From the NCBI RefSeq assembly GCF_039645965.1, contig NZ_CP147917.1, positions 1,364,001-1,428,000 of the forward strand: 64,000 bases of DNA, given 5' to 3'. The stretch comes from Sulfurimonas sp. HSL3-2 (GTDB lineage: Bacteria; Campylobacterota; Campylobacteria; Campylobacterales; Sulfurimonadaceae). The translations under genes were made by a program, and so were the position numbers. The notes under the pieces were generated by a model. It was not told the DNA's origin and ran no database searches. It saw only the letters and a program-made list of their open reading frames with translations. Shown one piece after another: positions 1 to 8,047 of this stretch. Numbering within the stretch: the stretch's first letter is position 1; every line of letters starts with the position of its first letter.

Positions 1-65
1 ATATTACCATTTAAACAACACCTTTAGATATAATTGCAAAATTATATGATAAAAAGGTTTAAACT

Positions 66-1118
66 TTGAAACTTCTTGTCAGTGCTTTGGAGCACTCTGC
101 AAATATCCATCTTAATGCTCTGAAAAAAGAGCTGAGTCCCGACGTCGAATTCATAGGGATATTTGACAAAAAGCTCGGAAATCCCATCATTGATCTCTCC
201 TCTTTAGCGATCATGGGCTTTGTAGATGCCGTCAAAAAACTAAAGTTTTTTTTCAAACTCAATGCCCAGATGGTAGAGCTGGCAAAAGATGCCGACAAGA
301 TACTTCTTATGGACTCATCAGGTTTTAACCTTCCTCTTGCCAAGAAGATCAAAAAAAGATATCCGGAAAAAGAGATCATCTACTATATCCTCCCGCAAGC
401 CTGGGCATGGAAGCAAAAGCGTATACCGGTACTGGAAAAGACCATCACGCACCTTGCTTCGATACTGCCGTTTGAAAAAGATTATTACTCCAAAAATGCT
501 CCTATCACCTATGTAGGGCATCCACTTTTAGATGAGATAAAAGAGTATAAAGAGACACTTTCAAACACGAATAAAATAGCATTTATGCCGGGAAGCCGCA
601 GGGGCGAGATCAAAAAACTGATGCCGATCTTTACCGAACTAAGAGAAAAGCTTGACTGTGAGGCGTATATTATCGTCCCAAAACAGTTCACTAAAGAAGA
701 TATAAAAGAAGTTTACGGTACCCTAACGAAATTTAAAATTGTTCATGATGCACATCAGACTTTAAGAGAGTGTGACTTTGCTTTTATCTGCAGCGGGACG
801 GCTACACTTGAAGCAGCACTTATCGGTATTCCGTTTATTTTGAGCTACATCGCAAAACCGCTTGATTATTTTCTGGCAAGCCGTCTTGTGAAGCTGGATT
901 ATATCGGTCTTGGCAATATCATGTTTGAGAAGTTCAAAGGCGAAGCACTTCATCCGGAGTTTATCCAAAACGAAGTAACCGTTGAAAACCTTTTAGAAGC
1001 ATATAAAAAGTTTGATAGAGAAACATTTCTGAACAATTCAAAAGAGTTACGAAAATACCTAAACCACGGAAGTTCAAAGACCGTAGCATCCATCATAGAG
1101 GGAAAGAATGAAAATTAA
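66..1118 (+). CDS. lpxB: Lipid-A-disaccharide synthase LpxB
   Basis: Glycosyltransferase (GT19) that joins UDP-2,3-diacyl-glucosamine to lipid X at the cytoplasmic face of the inner membrane, making the lipid A disaccharide. The 350-residue protein (E. coli about 380) opens with the family-type SALEHSANIH, and carries LPQAWAWK, PGSRRGEIKKLMP and SGTATLEAAL, which match the conserved LpxB substrate-binding blocks. The start is a TTG with AAAGG about ten bases upstream. It overlaps the next gene by 11 bp and heads a lipid A cluster, so translation is probably coupled. Family assignment is firm; the acyl and sugar details are inferred from the neighbours. Confidence 0.95.
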   Translation: MKLLVSALEHSANIHLNALKKELSPDVEFIGIFDKKLGNPIIDLSSLAIMGFVDAVKKLKFFFKLNAQMVELAKDADKILLMDSSGFNLPLAKKIKKRYPEKEIIYYILPQAWAWKQKRIPVLEKTITHLASILPFEKDYYSKNAPITYVGHPLLDEIKEYKETLSNTNKIAFMPGSRRGEIKKLMPIFTELREKLDCEAYIIVPKQFTKEDIKEVYGTLTKFKIVHDAHQTLRECDFAFICSGTATLEAALIGIPFILSYIAKPLDYFLASRLVKLDYIGLGNIMFEKFKGEALHPEFIQNEVTVENLLEAYKKFDRETFLNNSKELRKYLNHGSSKTVASIIEGKNEN

Positions 1119-2199
1119 TTTTATAGATTTACAGGCGCAGTATCAAGAGTATAAAGCAGAGATAGACAAAGAGGTAAGCGAAGTCTTTACCAGTGCAGGT
1201 TTTATAGGCGGACCGAAACTTGACAGTTTTGAAAAGAACATCGCTGCATATACGGGTGTAAAACATGCTATCGGATGCAGCAGTGGAACTGACGCACTTT
1301 TACTCGCTCTTATGGCACTTGACATCAAAGCAGGCGATGAAGTGATCACGACTCCTTTTACTTTTATAGCGACTGCCGAAGTGATCGCATTCTTAGGTGC
1401 AAAACCTGTATTTGTCGATATTGATGAAAAGACTTACAATATCGATACATCTAAGATAGAAGATCTTATCACTGCAAACACAAAAGCGATCATCCCTGTA
1501 TCTCTTTACGGTCAATGTGCAGATATGAATGAGATAAACGCTATTGCTGACAGACACAATATTACAGTCATAGAAGACGCATGTCAAAGCTTCGGTGCCG
1601 AATATAAAGGCAAAAAGTCTTGTGCGCTTTCACACATAGGCTGTACAAGTTTCTTCCCTTCTAAACCGCTTGGTGCTTACGGTGACGGTGGAGCTATCTT
1701 TACCGACAACGACGAACTTGCTGCGAAGATGAGAATGCTTTTAAACCATGGACAGAATGAGAGATACAAACACAAATATATCGGTATCAACGGTCGTCTT
1801 GACGCTGTTCAAGCTGCTATCCTTGATGTAAAACTGCGCCATTTTGACAAAGAGGTAAAACTGCGCCAAGAGATAGGTCAAAGATACTCTCTTTTACTCT
1901 CAGGTGCAAATGTCGTGACTCCTCATGTAGAGGCTGACAGAACAAGCGTATATGCACAGTACTCGGTAAGAGTAAAAGACAGAGCTTCTATGGTAGCAAA
2001 ACTAAGTGAAAAGTCTATTCCGACTGCCGTTCACTACCCTATGCCTCTTCATCTTCAAGAAGCGTTTGCATACCTTGGATATAAAGCGGGTGACTTCCCT
2101 GTTTCCGAAGCTGTTTCAAATGAGATCATGTCTCTTCCGATGAGCCCGTATCTTACAGATGAACAACAAGATTTTATAGTAGAAGCGATAAAAGGATAA
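1108..2199 (+). CDS. gnnB: DegT/DnrJ-family aminotransferase, probable GnnB
   Basis: PLP-dependent sugar aminotransferase of 363 residues. The DegT signature is complete: GTDALLLAL near residue 60, EDACQ with Asp157 to bind the PLP ring nitrogen, and SFFPSKPLGAYGDGG with the Schiff-base Lys186. In Acidithiobacillus and Campylobacter, GnnB aminates the 3-keto group made by GnnA from UDP-GlcNAc, giving UDP-GlcNAc3N for a lipid A with amide-linked chains at position 3. Its place directly between lpxB and a Gfo/Idh oxidoreductase supports that role over a WbpE-type O-antigen role, but the sequence alone cannot separate them. It lies 2 bp before the next gene. Confidence 0.8.
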   Translation: MKINFIDLQAQYQEYKAEIDKEVSEVFTSAGFIGGPKLDSFEKNIAAYTGVKHAIGCSSGTDALLLALMALDIKAGDEVITTPFTFIATAEVIAFLGAKPVFVDIDEKTYNIDTSKIEDLITANTKAIIPVSLYGQCADMNEINAIADRHNITVIEDACQSFGAEYKGKKSCALSHIGCTSFFPSKPLGAYGDGGAIFTDNDELAAKMRMLLNHGQNERYKHKYIGINGRLDAVQAAILDVKLRHFDKEVKLRQEIGQRYSLLLSGANVVTPHVEADRTSVYAQYSVRVKDRASMVAKLSEKSIPTAVHYPMPLHLQEAFAYLGYKAGDFPVSEAVSNEIMSLPMSPYLTDEQQDFIVEAIKG

Positions 2200-2201
2200 G
2201 T

Positions 2202-3098
2202 ATGATAAAAATAGCGATTATCGGCCTGGGAGCGATGGGTAAAAACCATTACCGTATATTAAGTCAGCTTGACGGCGTAGAGGTCTGCGCACTTTGTGAT
2301 GTCGTACAGAACGATCCTTACAACGAACCGTTTTTTCATGATGTAGACGAGATGCTGGACACTGCAAGACCTGATGCCGTCATAATCGCCGTTCCTACTT
2401 TTTTACATAAAGAGGTCGCTCTAAAATGTGCCGATAAAGGTGTTCATATATTCATTGAAAAACCTGCGGCTTCAACGGTTCAAGATGCAAAAGATATCTT
2501 AAATGCCGTCAATGCAGCGGGGATCAAAAGCTGTGTCGGGCATGTCGAAAGATTTAACCCGGTCGTTCAGGCATTAAAAGATGAACTGGCAGCTAAAGAG
2601 ATATTTTCCGTTGCAGTTACACGTGTCGGACCGTTTCCTCCGCGTATCGCCGATGTCGGAGTTTTAACAGACCTTTCGGTACATGATATCGATCTTATCC
2701 GTTTTATCACGCATAAAGATATCCTTGACCAGTCTATCTTTAAATCAAGAAAGATCCATAACCACCATGAAGACAATGCAGTTCTTAGTTTCGAACTTAC
2801 AGATTCTGTGATCGCGAACATCACGACGAACTGGCTGACTCCGTTTAAAAAACGCTGCATCGAGGTAGCATGTCAGGACTCATACTTTGAAGCTGACCTG
2901 ATAGCGCAGAGTCTTACTGAGTACTCATCGTTTAGTACAAACAACTCTTATGTCGTAAGAGGATGCCATATCAAAAAAGATGAGCCTCTTATCAAAGAGC
3001 TTGAGACTTTCATCTCATACCTCAAAACCGGTGAACGTGGCTCTCTTGCTTCTATCGAAGACAGTATCATCACTTTAAAAATTGCAATCCAATCATGA
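2202..3098 (+). CDS. gnnA: Gfo/Idh/MocA oxidoreductase, probable GnnA
   Basis: NAD(P)-dependent sugar oxidoreductase of 298 residues. The N-terminal Rossmann loop GLGAMG (Gly8, Gly10, Gly13) and the family EKP motif (residues 86-88) are present. Next to a DegT aminotransferase and lpxB it most likely oxidises C3 of UDP-GlcNAc, the first step of UDP-GlcNAc3N synthesis. WbpB-type enzymes of surface-sugar pathways have the same fold, so the GnnA name rests on context. The stop overlaps the start of the next gene (ATGA), indicating a four-gene operon lpxB-gnnB-gnnA-lpxA-like. Confidence 0.78.
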   Translation: MIKIAIIGLGAMGKNHYRILSQLDGVEVCALCDVVQNDPYNEPFFHDVDEMLDTARPDAVIIAVPTFLHKEVALKCADKGVHIFIEKPAASTVQDAKDILNAVNAAGIKSCVGHVERFNPVVQALKDELAAKEIFSVAVTRVGPFPPRIADVGVLTDLSVHDIDLIRFITHKDILDQSIFKSRKIHNHHEDNAVLSFELTDSVIANITTNWLTPFKKRCIEVACQDSYFEADLIAQSLTEYSSFSTNNSYVVRGCHIKKDEPLIKELETFISYLKTGERGSLASIEDSIITLKIAIQS

Positions 3099-3820
3099 TA
3101 GATAAGACTACGATCATAGAAGACGGTGCGAGTATCGCAGATGACGTTAATATCGGGCCATTTTGTTTCATAGGCAAAGATGCCGTCATAGCTTCGGGTG
3201 TGACGATCGCCTCAAATGTCATTATCAAAGGCAAGACTACTGTTGAAGAGAACGTCAAGATATTCAGCTTTGCGACTATCGGGCATAAAGAGTCTACTAT
3301 CAGAATAGGCAAGAACACTCATGTCAGAGAGTTCGCTCAGATCGGAGCTCAAGAGAGTGAAGAGAACAACAGTATAGATATCAGCAACGACAACTTCATC
3401 ATGGCCTATGTGCAGATAATGAGCGGCGTGAAGATAGCAAACAACTGTGTCCTTACAAATGCTGTAAGACTCTATGAGAACGTCACATGCCAAGAGCGTG
3501 TCATCATTGGCGGACTTAGTACGGTAGAGGCAAACAACCATATAGGGACAGGTGTCATGATCGGCGGTGCTTCATTCGTAAACCATGACGTCCCTCCATT
3601 TTGTCTAGTCGAAGGGAACCGTTCAAGTATCAAGGGTCTCAATATCATCGGTCTAAGACGCAGACTTAACAACAGTGACGATATCGAAGACATCAAAGCT
3701 GCATACAAAAAGCTGATCAACCACGGTATAGATAAAAAGCTGGCGGAAACAGTAGAGCAAGAGAGTGCAAACAACTATGTCAAACTGTTTGCAGGCTTCA
3801 TCAAAGAGAGCAACCTCTAA
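3095..3820 (+). CDS. LpxA-like hexapeptide-repeat acyltransferase lacking catalytic His
   Basis: Left-handed beta-helix protein of 241 residues (LpxA is usually 260-270). Hexapeptide turns run from residue 1 to about 165. The LpxA C-terminal signature DVPPF...EGN...GLNIIGLRRR (165-190) and the helical tail are well kept. However, aligning by eye with E. coli LpxA puts Gln107 at His122, Ser110 at the catalytic base His125, Asn129 at His144 and Glu145 at His160. It is therefore either an inactive or regulatory paralogue, or an acyltransferase with altered chemistry, perhaps on the 3-amino sugar made by the two upstream genes. A normal lpxA may exist elsewhere. Its stop overlaps that of the convergent AraC gene. 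Confidence 0.75.
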   Translation: MIDKTTIIEDGASIADDVNIGPFCFIGKDAVIASGVTIASNVIIKGKTTVEENVKIFSFATIGHKESTIRIGKNTHVREFAQIGAQESEENNSIDISNDNFIMAYVQIMSGVKIANNCVLTNAVRLYENVTCQERVIIGGLSTVEANNHIGTGVMIGGASFVNHDVPPFCLVEGNRSSIKGLNIIGLRRRLNNSDDIEDIKAAYKKLINHGIDKKLAETVEQESANNYVKLFAGFIKESNL

Positions 3821-4689
3821 AACTGAATAGGCAGGTAGAAGCTCAGGTCGAACTCTTTGTCGTCTGAGAGATACTTGTTCTTATGGTAGATGGCGTATGA
3901 AGGTTTTGTCGTCGTCTCATACTCACTGCTCAAAAGCCACTCATGATAGACCCAGTTCATGAACCGTAAGAAGTCGCCCTTCTTCCCCTTCAGATCAAAC
4001 TTTGCATAAACGCCGTCTGATATGTTGAACTTCGGCAGTCTGTCACTGTTTACTTCGTTCTTTGTGGCGATGCAGGCGACATACTGGCACTCGTCAAGCG
4101 GCGTGATCGTCGGGTTGTCATGAAAGAGTGCGATCTCCTGATACTCTTTGACATTGTTGCTAAGTACCCACGTCTCTAACTTCTGCCAGCTCTCCTCTAT
4201 GTTTTTAGTGTTGTAACCTTTATTTCTTATGTAGTAGCTTTGTATTATGGGCATCTTTACGATAGTCGCCGTAACGTCACTGAAGTCCGCAGTCGACTGC
4301 ATCGCGCCCTTTGACTGCTGGAGTATCCAGTTCGAGTACAGTCTGTAGCCTCCGTTTTTCCACTCTTTTGGAGTCATCCGAAATCTCTCTTTAAAAGCTT
4401 TTATAAAAGAGGACTGTGAAGAGTATCCGCACATATTGGCGATGTTGGAGATGGTCGAGTATTTGTTTGTCAAAAGAAGGTTGGAAGCTTTTTGCAGGCG
4501 TATGGACTTTATGCTCTCGTAGATATTTCTTCCAAACGCTTCTTTAAAGATACGCTGCATATGGTACTTGCTTACGCCGAAGTCCTGACTCAGCTCGTCA
4601 ATGTCTATATGCGTCTCTATATGGGTATAGACATAGTACATGATATCGTTAGCGATCTTGATTCTTTTTTGCAGTGTTTCTTTCTTCAT
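3817..4689 (-). CDS. AraC-type regulator with GyrI-like effector domain
   Basis: Transcription factor of 290 residues. Residues 1-115 hold two helix-turn-helix units of the AraC/HTH_18 type, ending in the recognisable second HTH ...CGYSSQSSFIKAFKERF and MTPKEW. Residues about 120-290 resemble the GyrI/Rob small-molecule binding domain (ending FYLPI), so the architecture is that of Rob/SoxS-like multidrug or stress regulators with an N-terminal DNA-binding part. The gene is convergent with the lipid A cluster (4 bp overlap of stops) and divergent from the biotin carboxylase, which is a possible but unproven target. The ligand is unknown. Confidence 0.85.
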   Translation of the reverse strand: MKKETLQKRIKIANDIMYYVYTHIETHIDIDELSQDFGVSKYHMQRIFKEAFGRNIYESIKSIRLQKASNLLLTNKYSTISNIANMCGYSSQSSFIKAFKERFRMTPKEWKNGGYRLYSNWILQQSKGAMQSTADFSDVTATIVKMPIIQSYYIRNKGYNTKNIEESWQKLETWVLSNNVKEYQEIALFHDNPTITPLDECQYVACIATKNEVNSDRLPKFNISDGVYAKFDLKGKKGDFLRFMNWVYHEWLLSSEYETTTKPSYAIYHKNKYLSDDKEFDLSFYLPIQF

Positions 4690-4779
4690 AACAATAATTG
4701 TAGCATAAATTAGTCATAAAATAAGCACTTATGAACAATTTTTCGAGCATAAAAGAGGAAGAACTTTTTTTTTGAAACC

Positions 4780-4787
4780 TATAAAAT
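4780..4787 (+). promoter_or_regulatory. Putative -10 element for the biotin carboxylase gene
   Basis: TATAAAAT lies 32 bases before the chosen start at 4819, in the divergent 4690-4818 spacer. No clear -35 is seen, as is usual for Campylobacterota sigma70 promoters. Confidence 0.4.
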
Positions 4788-4818
4788 AGTGCCATCAAAA
4801 AAATGGAGGACTTATCCA

Positions 4819-6270
4819 ATGAAAAAAATAGGTAAAGTACTTATAGCAAACAGAGGCGAGATCGCCCTAAGAATCATCAGAGCTTGTAAAGAGCTGGAGA
4901 TCAAAAGTGTCGCGATATTTTCTGAAGTAGATATCGAAGGTATCTGGGTTAGAAAAGCGGATGAATGTTACCCTATTCTAGGAAATCCCGTTGAAGCGTA
5001 TCTTGACTATAACAAGATAATATCTTTGGCAAAGAAAGCTGAGTGTGACGCTATCCATCCGGGTTACGGCTTTCTCTCCGAGAGCGCAGAGTTCGCTCAG
5101 GCATGTGAAGACAACGGCATCATCTTCATCGGTCCAAAAGCAGACCACATAGCACTTTTCGGTGACAAGATGGCATCTAAAGTGGCTATGAAAAAAGTAG
5201 GCGTTCCTGTACTTGAAGGTACGGATGAGCCTGTAAAAAATATCAAAGAGGGTGAAAAGATCGCTAAAGAGATCGGTTTCCCTGTCATCATCAAAGCGGC
5301 TTTCGGCGGCGGCGGTAGAGGTATGAGGATCGTAAGAGAGGAAAAAGAGTTCAAAGAGCTTTTCGAGTCTGCGGCGAACGAATCTAAAAAATACTTCGGT
5401 AGAGACGAGATGTTCATCGAGAAATATGTCGAGAACCCGAGACACATAGAGATCCAGATCATCGCTGACAAATACGGCAACGTCGTACACCTTGGTGAAC
5501 GTGACTGTTCGATCCAAAGACGTCACCAAAAAGTGATCGAGATCGCACCGAGTCCTAGACTAAGCGAAACTGTAAGACGCGAACTTTACCGCATCTCTAC
5601 AAAAGCGATGTTCAAACTTGGATATGAGAGTGTCGGGACTATCGAGTTTCTTGTCGATGCAGCGGACAACATCTACTTCATCGAGATGAACACAAGGGTA
5701 CAAGTCGAGCACCCTGTAACAGAGATCATCTCAGGGATAGACATCATCCAAAGAATGATACAGATCGCAGAGGGTGACAAACTGCAGTTCCTTCAAGAGG
5801 AGATCAAACTCAAAGGCTTCGCTATCGAGTTTAGGATCAATGCTGAAAACCCGAAACTGAAGTTTATGCCGGCTGTCGGGACTATCACGAACTATATGGC
5901 GCCGGGAGGTCCTGGAGTAAGACTTGACACGAGTATGTACTCAGGATACAAGATCCCTGCAAACTACGACTCTATGATAGGAAAACTTATCGTCTCTGGT
6001 CTTGACTGGGACGGAGTTGTTAGAAAAGCCAAACGTGCTTTAGATGAGTTCTTCATAGAGGGAGTATTTACAAATATCCCTCTTCACAGAGCTATCGTGC
6101 GTGACCTGGATTTTATCGCAGGGACGTTTGATACAAGCTACTTAGATAAAAAACTGGACAAGTTCAACCTTGATGCGATCAACAACATAGAGGAAGAAGA
6201 GCAAAAGATGGCAAATATCTCTAAACTTGTAGAGACCATCAAAGCGCATAATATCAACGTCAGACACTAA
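4819..6270 (+). CDS. Biotin carboxylase (pyruvate carboxylase subunit A / AccC type)
   Basis: ATP-grasp biotin carboxylase of 483 residues that carboxylates biotin on a carrier protein with ATP and bicarbonate. Visible motifs are the glycine-rich ATP loop GGGGRGMR and the signature EMNTRVQVEHPVTE. It is about 30 residues longer than typical AccC, with an acidic tail, as in two-subunit pyruvate carboxylases (PycA) of archaea and Campylobacterota. The start at 4819 is preferred because GGAGGA sits 8 bases upstream; an in-frame ATG-like start at 4789 has no such site. No biotin carrier or transcarboxylase subunit is adjacent. The oadB gene at the window end may belong to the same C3/C4 metabolism. 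Confidence 0.85.
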   Translation: MKKIGKVLIANRGEIALRIIRACKELEIKSVAIFSEVDIEGIWVRKADECYPILGNPVEAYLDYNKIISLAKKAECDAIHPGYGFLSESAEFAQACEDNGIIFIGPKADHIALFGDKMASKVAMKKVGVPVLEGTDEPVKNIKEGEKIAKEIGFPVIIKAAFGGGGRGMRIVREEKEFKELFESAANESKKYFGRDEMFIEKYVENPRHIEIQIIADKYGNVVHLGERDCSIQRRHQKVIEIAPSPRLSETVRRELYRISTKAMFKLGYESVGTIEFLVDAADNIYFIEMNTRVQVEHPVTEIISGIDIIQRMIQIAEGDKLQFLQEEIKLKGFAIEFRINAENPKLKFMPAVGTITNYMAPGGPGVRLDTSMYSGYKIPANYDSMIGKLIVSGLDWDGVVRKAKRALDEFFIEGVFTNIPLHRAIVRDLDFIAGTFDTSYLDKKLDKFNLDAINNIEEEEQKMANISKLVETIKAHNINVRH

Positions 6271-6282
6271 AACTTCTACAAA

Positions 6283-6306
6283 GGGAGTCTTACATGTAAG
6301 GCTCTC
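6283..6306. terminator. Palindrome around TTACATGTAA between convergent genes
   Basis: A near-perfect 24-base inverted repeat (two G-T wobbles) centred on TTACATGTAA at 6290-6299 fills the gap between the biotin carboxylase and the rhodanese stop. It could act as a two-way terminator, although no U-run follows. It is also one copy of the palindrome repeated through the window. Confidence 0.45.
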
Positions 6307-6320
6307 TGCATCTCCTATAT

Positions 6321-6686
6321 TTATTTTACGGTTTGCAGACCTTTATCGATCCAACCCCAATTGATCCCGCCGTCTAACTCATAGACATTTTGATATCCAA
6401 GTTTTGAGCCCATTATCTCACCGATCGCTTTTGTTCTGCTTGCATGAGCACACACTAAGATAAAAGGCTGTTCTTGATCTGTCACCACCTTTGTAAATGC
6501 CTCTAAGAACTGATCTATATCAAAGAGTCCCAGCTCATCAAAAAATGTGATCTTATGGCTGCCTTCGATGATGCCGTACTCCTCCCACTCGTCAACTCTT
6601 CTTACATCGATGATATGAAACCCTTCCTCTTTTTTTTGTTGAAACTCTTTCGTTGAAAGAGACTTGAACGGCCCAAAATCTAACAT
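6321..6686 (-). CDS. Single-domain rhodanese-like protein
   Basis: Rhodanese-homology protein of 121 residues. It begins with a short lead (STKEFQQ) typical of single-domain rhodaneses, shows IIDVRRVDEWEEYGIIEGS (the CH2A-type block), and has an active-site loop CAHASRT with Cys79 to carry the persulfide. It ends in the usual YELDGGINWGW block. Likely role: cytoplasmic sulfur transfer or sulfide handling; the partner is unknown. The start overlaps the end of the upstream hypothetical gene by 7 bp, so the two are probably co-transcribed. Confidence 0.9.
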   Translation of the reverse strand: MLDFGPFKSLSTKEFQQKKEEGFHIIDVRRVDEWEEYGIIEGSHKITFFDELGLFDIDQFLEAFTKVVTDQEQPFILVCAHASRTKAIGEIMGSKLGYQNVYELDGGINWGWIDKGLQTVK

Positions 6687-7021
6687 TCATGGCCTTTCTT
6701 TTTTGTTTTATACCTTTTTGTCAATCTGCAAAAATCATAAAAATCACTTAACATCAGATATCGTATCTCTACATCTTCAAACTTTTTCTGCAGTATCAGA
6801 TGCCCCTGCAAATAGAGCTTTACATCATTTTGAAACTCTTTTGGATACTCGAGTTTTTCTGCCTGCAAAGATGAGAAGCAGTCTAAAAAATCAAAAAAAA
6901 GTCTTGTTACGGTCTCCTCTTTTTCCTGAGACCTCATTGGAAAGAAATCTGTTATCTCTTCAAATGTCTCGCATATATTTACCAAACATGCATTCAAAAT
7001 ATACTCCCTGTTAAACAGCAT
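6680..7021 (-). CDS. Hypothetical protein, 113 aa
   Basis: I do not recognise this protein. It is 113 residues long, predicted mostly alpha-helical, rich in Phe, Glu and Lys, with a basic tail (RLTKRYKTKKK). It has no signal peptide or membrane segment. It overlaps the rhodanese start by 7 bp, which supports it as a real upstream partner. Nothing identifiable lies upstream of it, so it may be the first gene of a two-gene unit. Confidence 0.6.
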   Translation of the reverse strand: MLFNREYILNACLVNICETFEEITDFFPMRSQEKEETVTRLFFDFLDCFSSLQAEKLEYPKEFQNDVKLYLQGHLILQKKFEDVEIRYLMLSDFYDFCRLTKRYKTKKKGHEC

Positions 7022-7396
7022 TTAAAGAGTATATACATAAATCATGCCTGACATTGAAAAGGTATGTGGAATGTCCCCTATTTTCTGTTTACAAGTAAGG
7101 CTTTGTATATGTACTTTTTTCTCCGCAAAAAAGTACCAAAAAGCTCTTGCAACGGCTTCGAGCTTGACTTTGTCAAGTTCCCAAGCAATAGAAAATCCAT
7201 TCCTAAAAATGCAAAACTCGTTTCACTCAAACAGTTGCATTTTCTTTACGTCACTCCTTTTCTATTTCTCGGCTCTGCAGATGTTGCAACTGACACAACA
7301 GGCTTTGTCGTGATATACACTTTAGATTACTATTTTTGAAACTAAATTAAATAAGTATCCTATCCCCGGAATTTTAATTTTGACTTCACTCATAAT
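7022..7396. other. 375-bp non-coding or decayed stretch
   Basis: No convincing gene. Two overlapping plus-strand frames of about 90 codons (7044-7339) are open, but they lack a ribosome site and their translations look random. The middle (about 7120-7270) has a sequence texture unlike its flanks, with repeated AAAAAG and CTTGCAAC-type words, and could be a decayed or dispersed intergenic repeat. No second copy is seen in this window. Confidence 0.35.
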
Positions 7397-8047
7397 TCAC
7401 TCTTTGGTGATAGGTTCTGTTATCTTAAGTTTTTCCAAAGATTCAACAAGTTTGTAAATAGTATTTGATGGATTGTCATTAAATGGATTAGAACTTCCAT
7501 TTATATCTATAAAATGTTTAATTAAATTTTTTGATCTTTTAATTGCTTCACTTTGCTTAGATTTAACTATTTCATAAATAAATTCATTATTTTTTTCATA
7601 GTCAATTAAAGTTTTAAGTTTTTTATTTAATTGGAGTCGATTAATATGTGCTGTCTGTTCTATAAAATGAAGTAATATCCATAGTTCATAAGCTTCATTT
7701 GCATAGGCAACATTAATATTTAAAGCTTTTGCACTTGCGATAGCTCCATTAAACTCTGATTTTGAATAACTATCTTTATCAATGACAATCCACTTCTCAT
7801 CGAAATTAGAATCTTTTAATAAGTGATTTTTTATTGCTTCAAGAACTTTCATTGGATTTGTTCCAATATTCGTTGCAAAAGTAACTTTGCCTCTAAGCCT
7901 ATAATCTTTTATCATTTTTGTAAAATAAAATCTTGAAGACTTTGTATCTTCACAAGCTATAAGAACTCTTTTTGAGATACTTTTTGTTTTTTTAATAGTT
8001 CTTTTTCTTTGAGCTTTTGCTATCTTATGTCTATCTTCAGTTCCCAT
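7397..8047 (-). CDS. rloB: RloB-like protein (AbiLii-type defence partner)
   Basis: RloB-family protein of 216 residues, paired with the AAA ATPase just upstream. A basic N-terminus (1-27) is followed by RVLIACEDTKSSRFYF, with acidic Glu33, and by WIVIDKDSY, with Asp90 and Asp92. This E...DxD layout resembles TOPRIM-like nucleases. RloA/RloB were named as restriction-linked genes in Campylobacter jejuni, and the same pair is listed as the abortive-infection system AbiL. Inference: the pair senses a phage and the RloB part acts as the toxic nuclease. Its start overlaps the ATPase end by 11 bp. Codon use is much more AT-rich than the neighbours. Confidence 0.82.
   Translation of the reverse strand: MGTEDRHKIAKAQRKRTIKKTKSISKRVLIACEDTKSSRFYFTKMIKDYRLRGKVTFATNIGTNPMKVLEAIKNHLLKDSNFDEKWIVIDKDSYSKSEFNGAIASAKALNINVAYANEAYELWILLHFIEQTAHINRLQLNKKLKTLIDYEKNNEFIYEIVKSKQSEAIKRSKNLIKHFIDINGSSNPFNDNPSNTIYKLVESLEKLKITEPITKE

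Noticed and set aside
4978-5529. 183-codon minus-strand frame opposite the biotin carboxylase
   Set aside because: Antisense shadow of a gene with complete family motifs; no recognisable domain of its own.
7044-7339. Two overlapping plus-strand open frames of about 90 codons
   Set aside because: No ribosome site, random-looking translations in both frames, and no partner gene; treated as non-coding.
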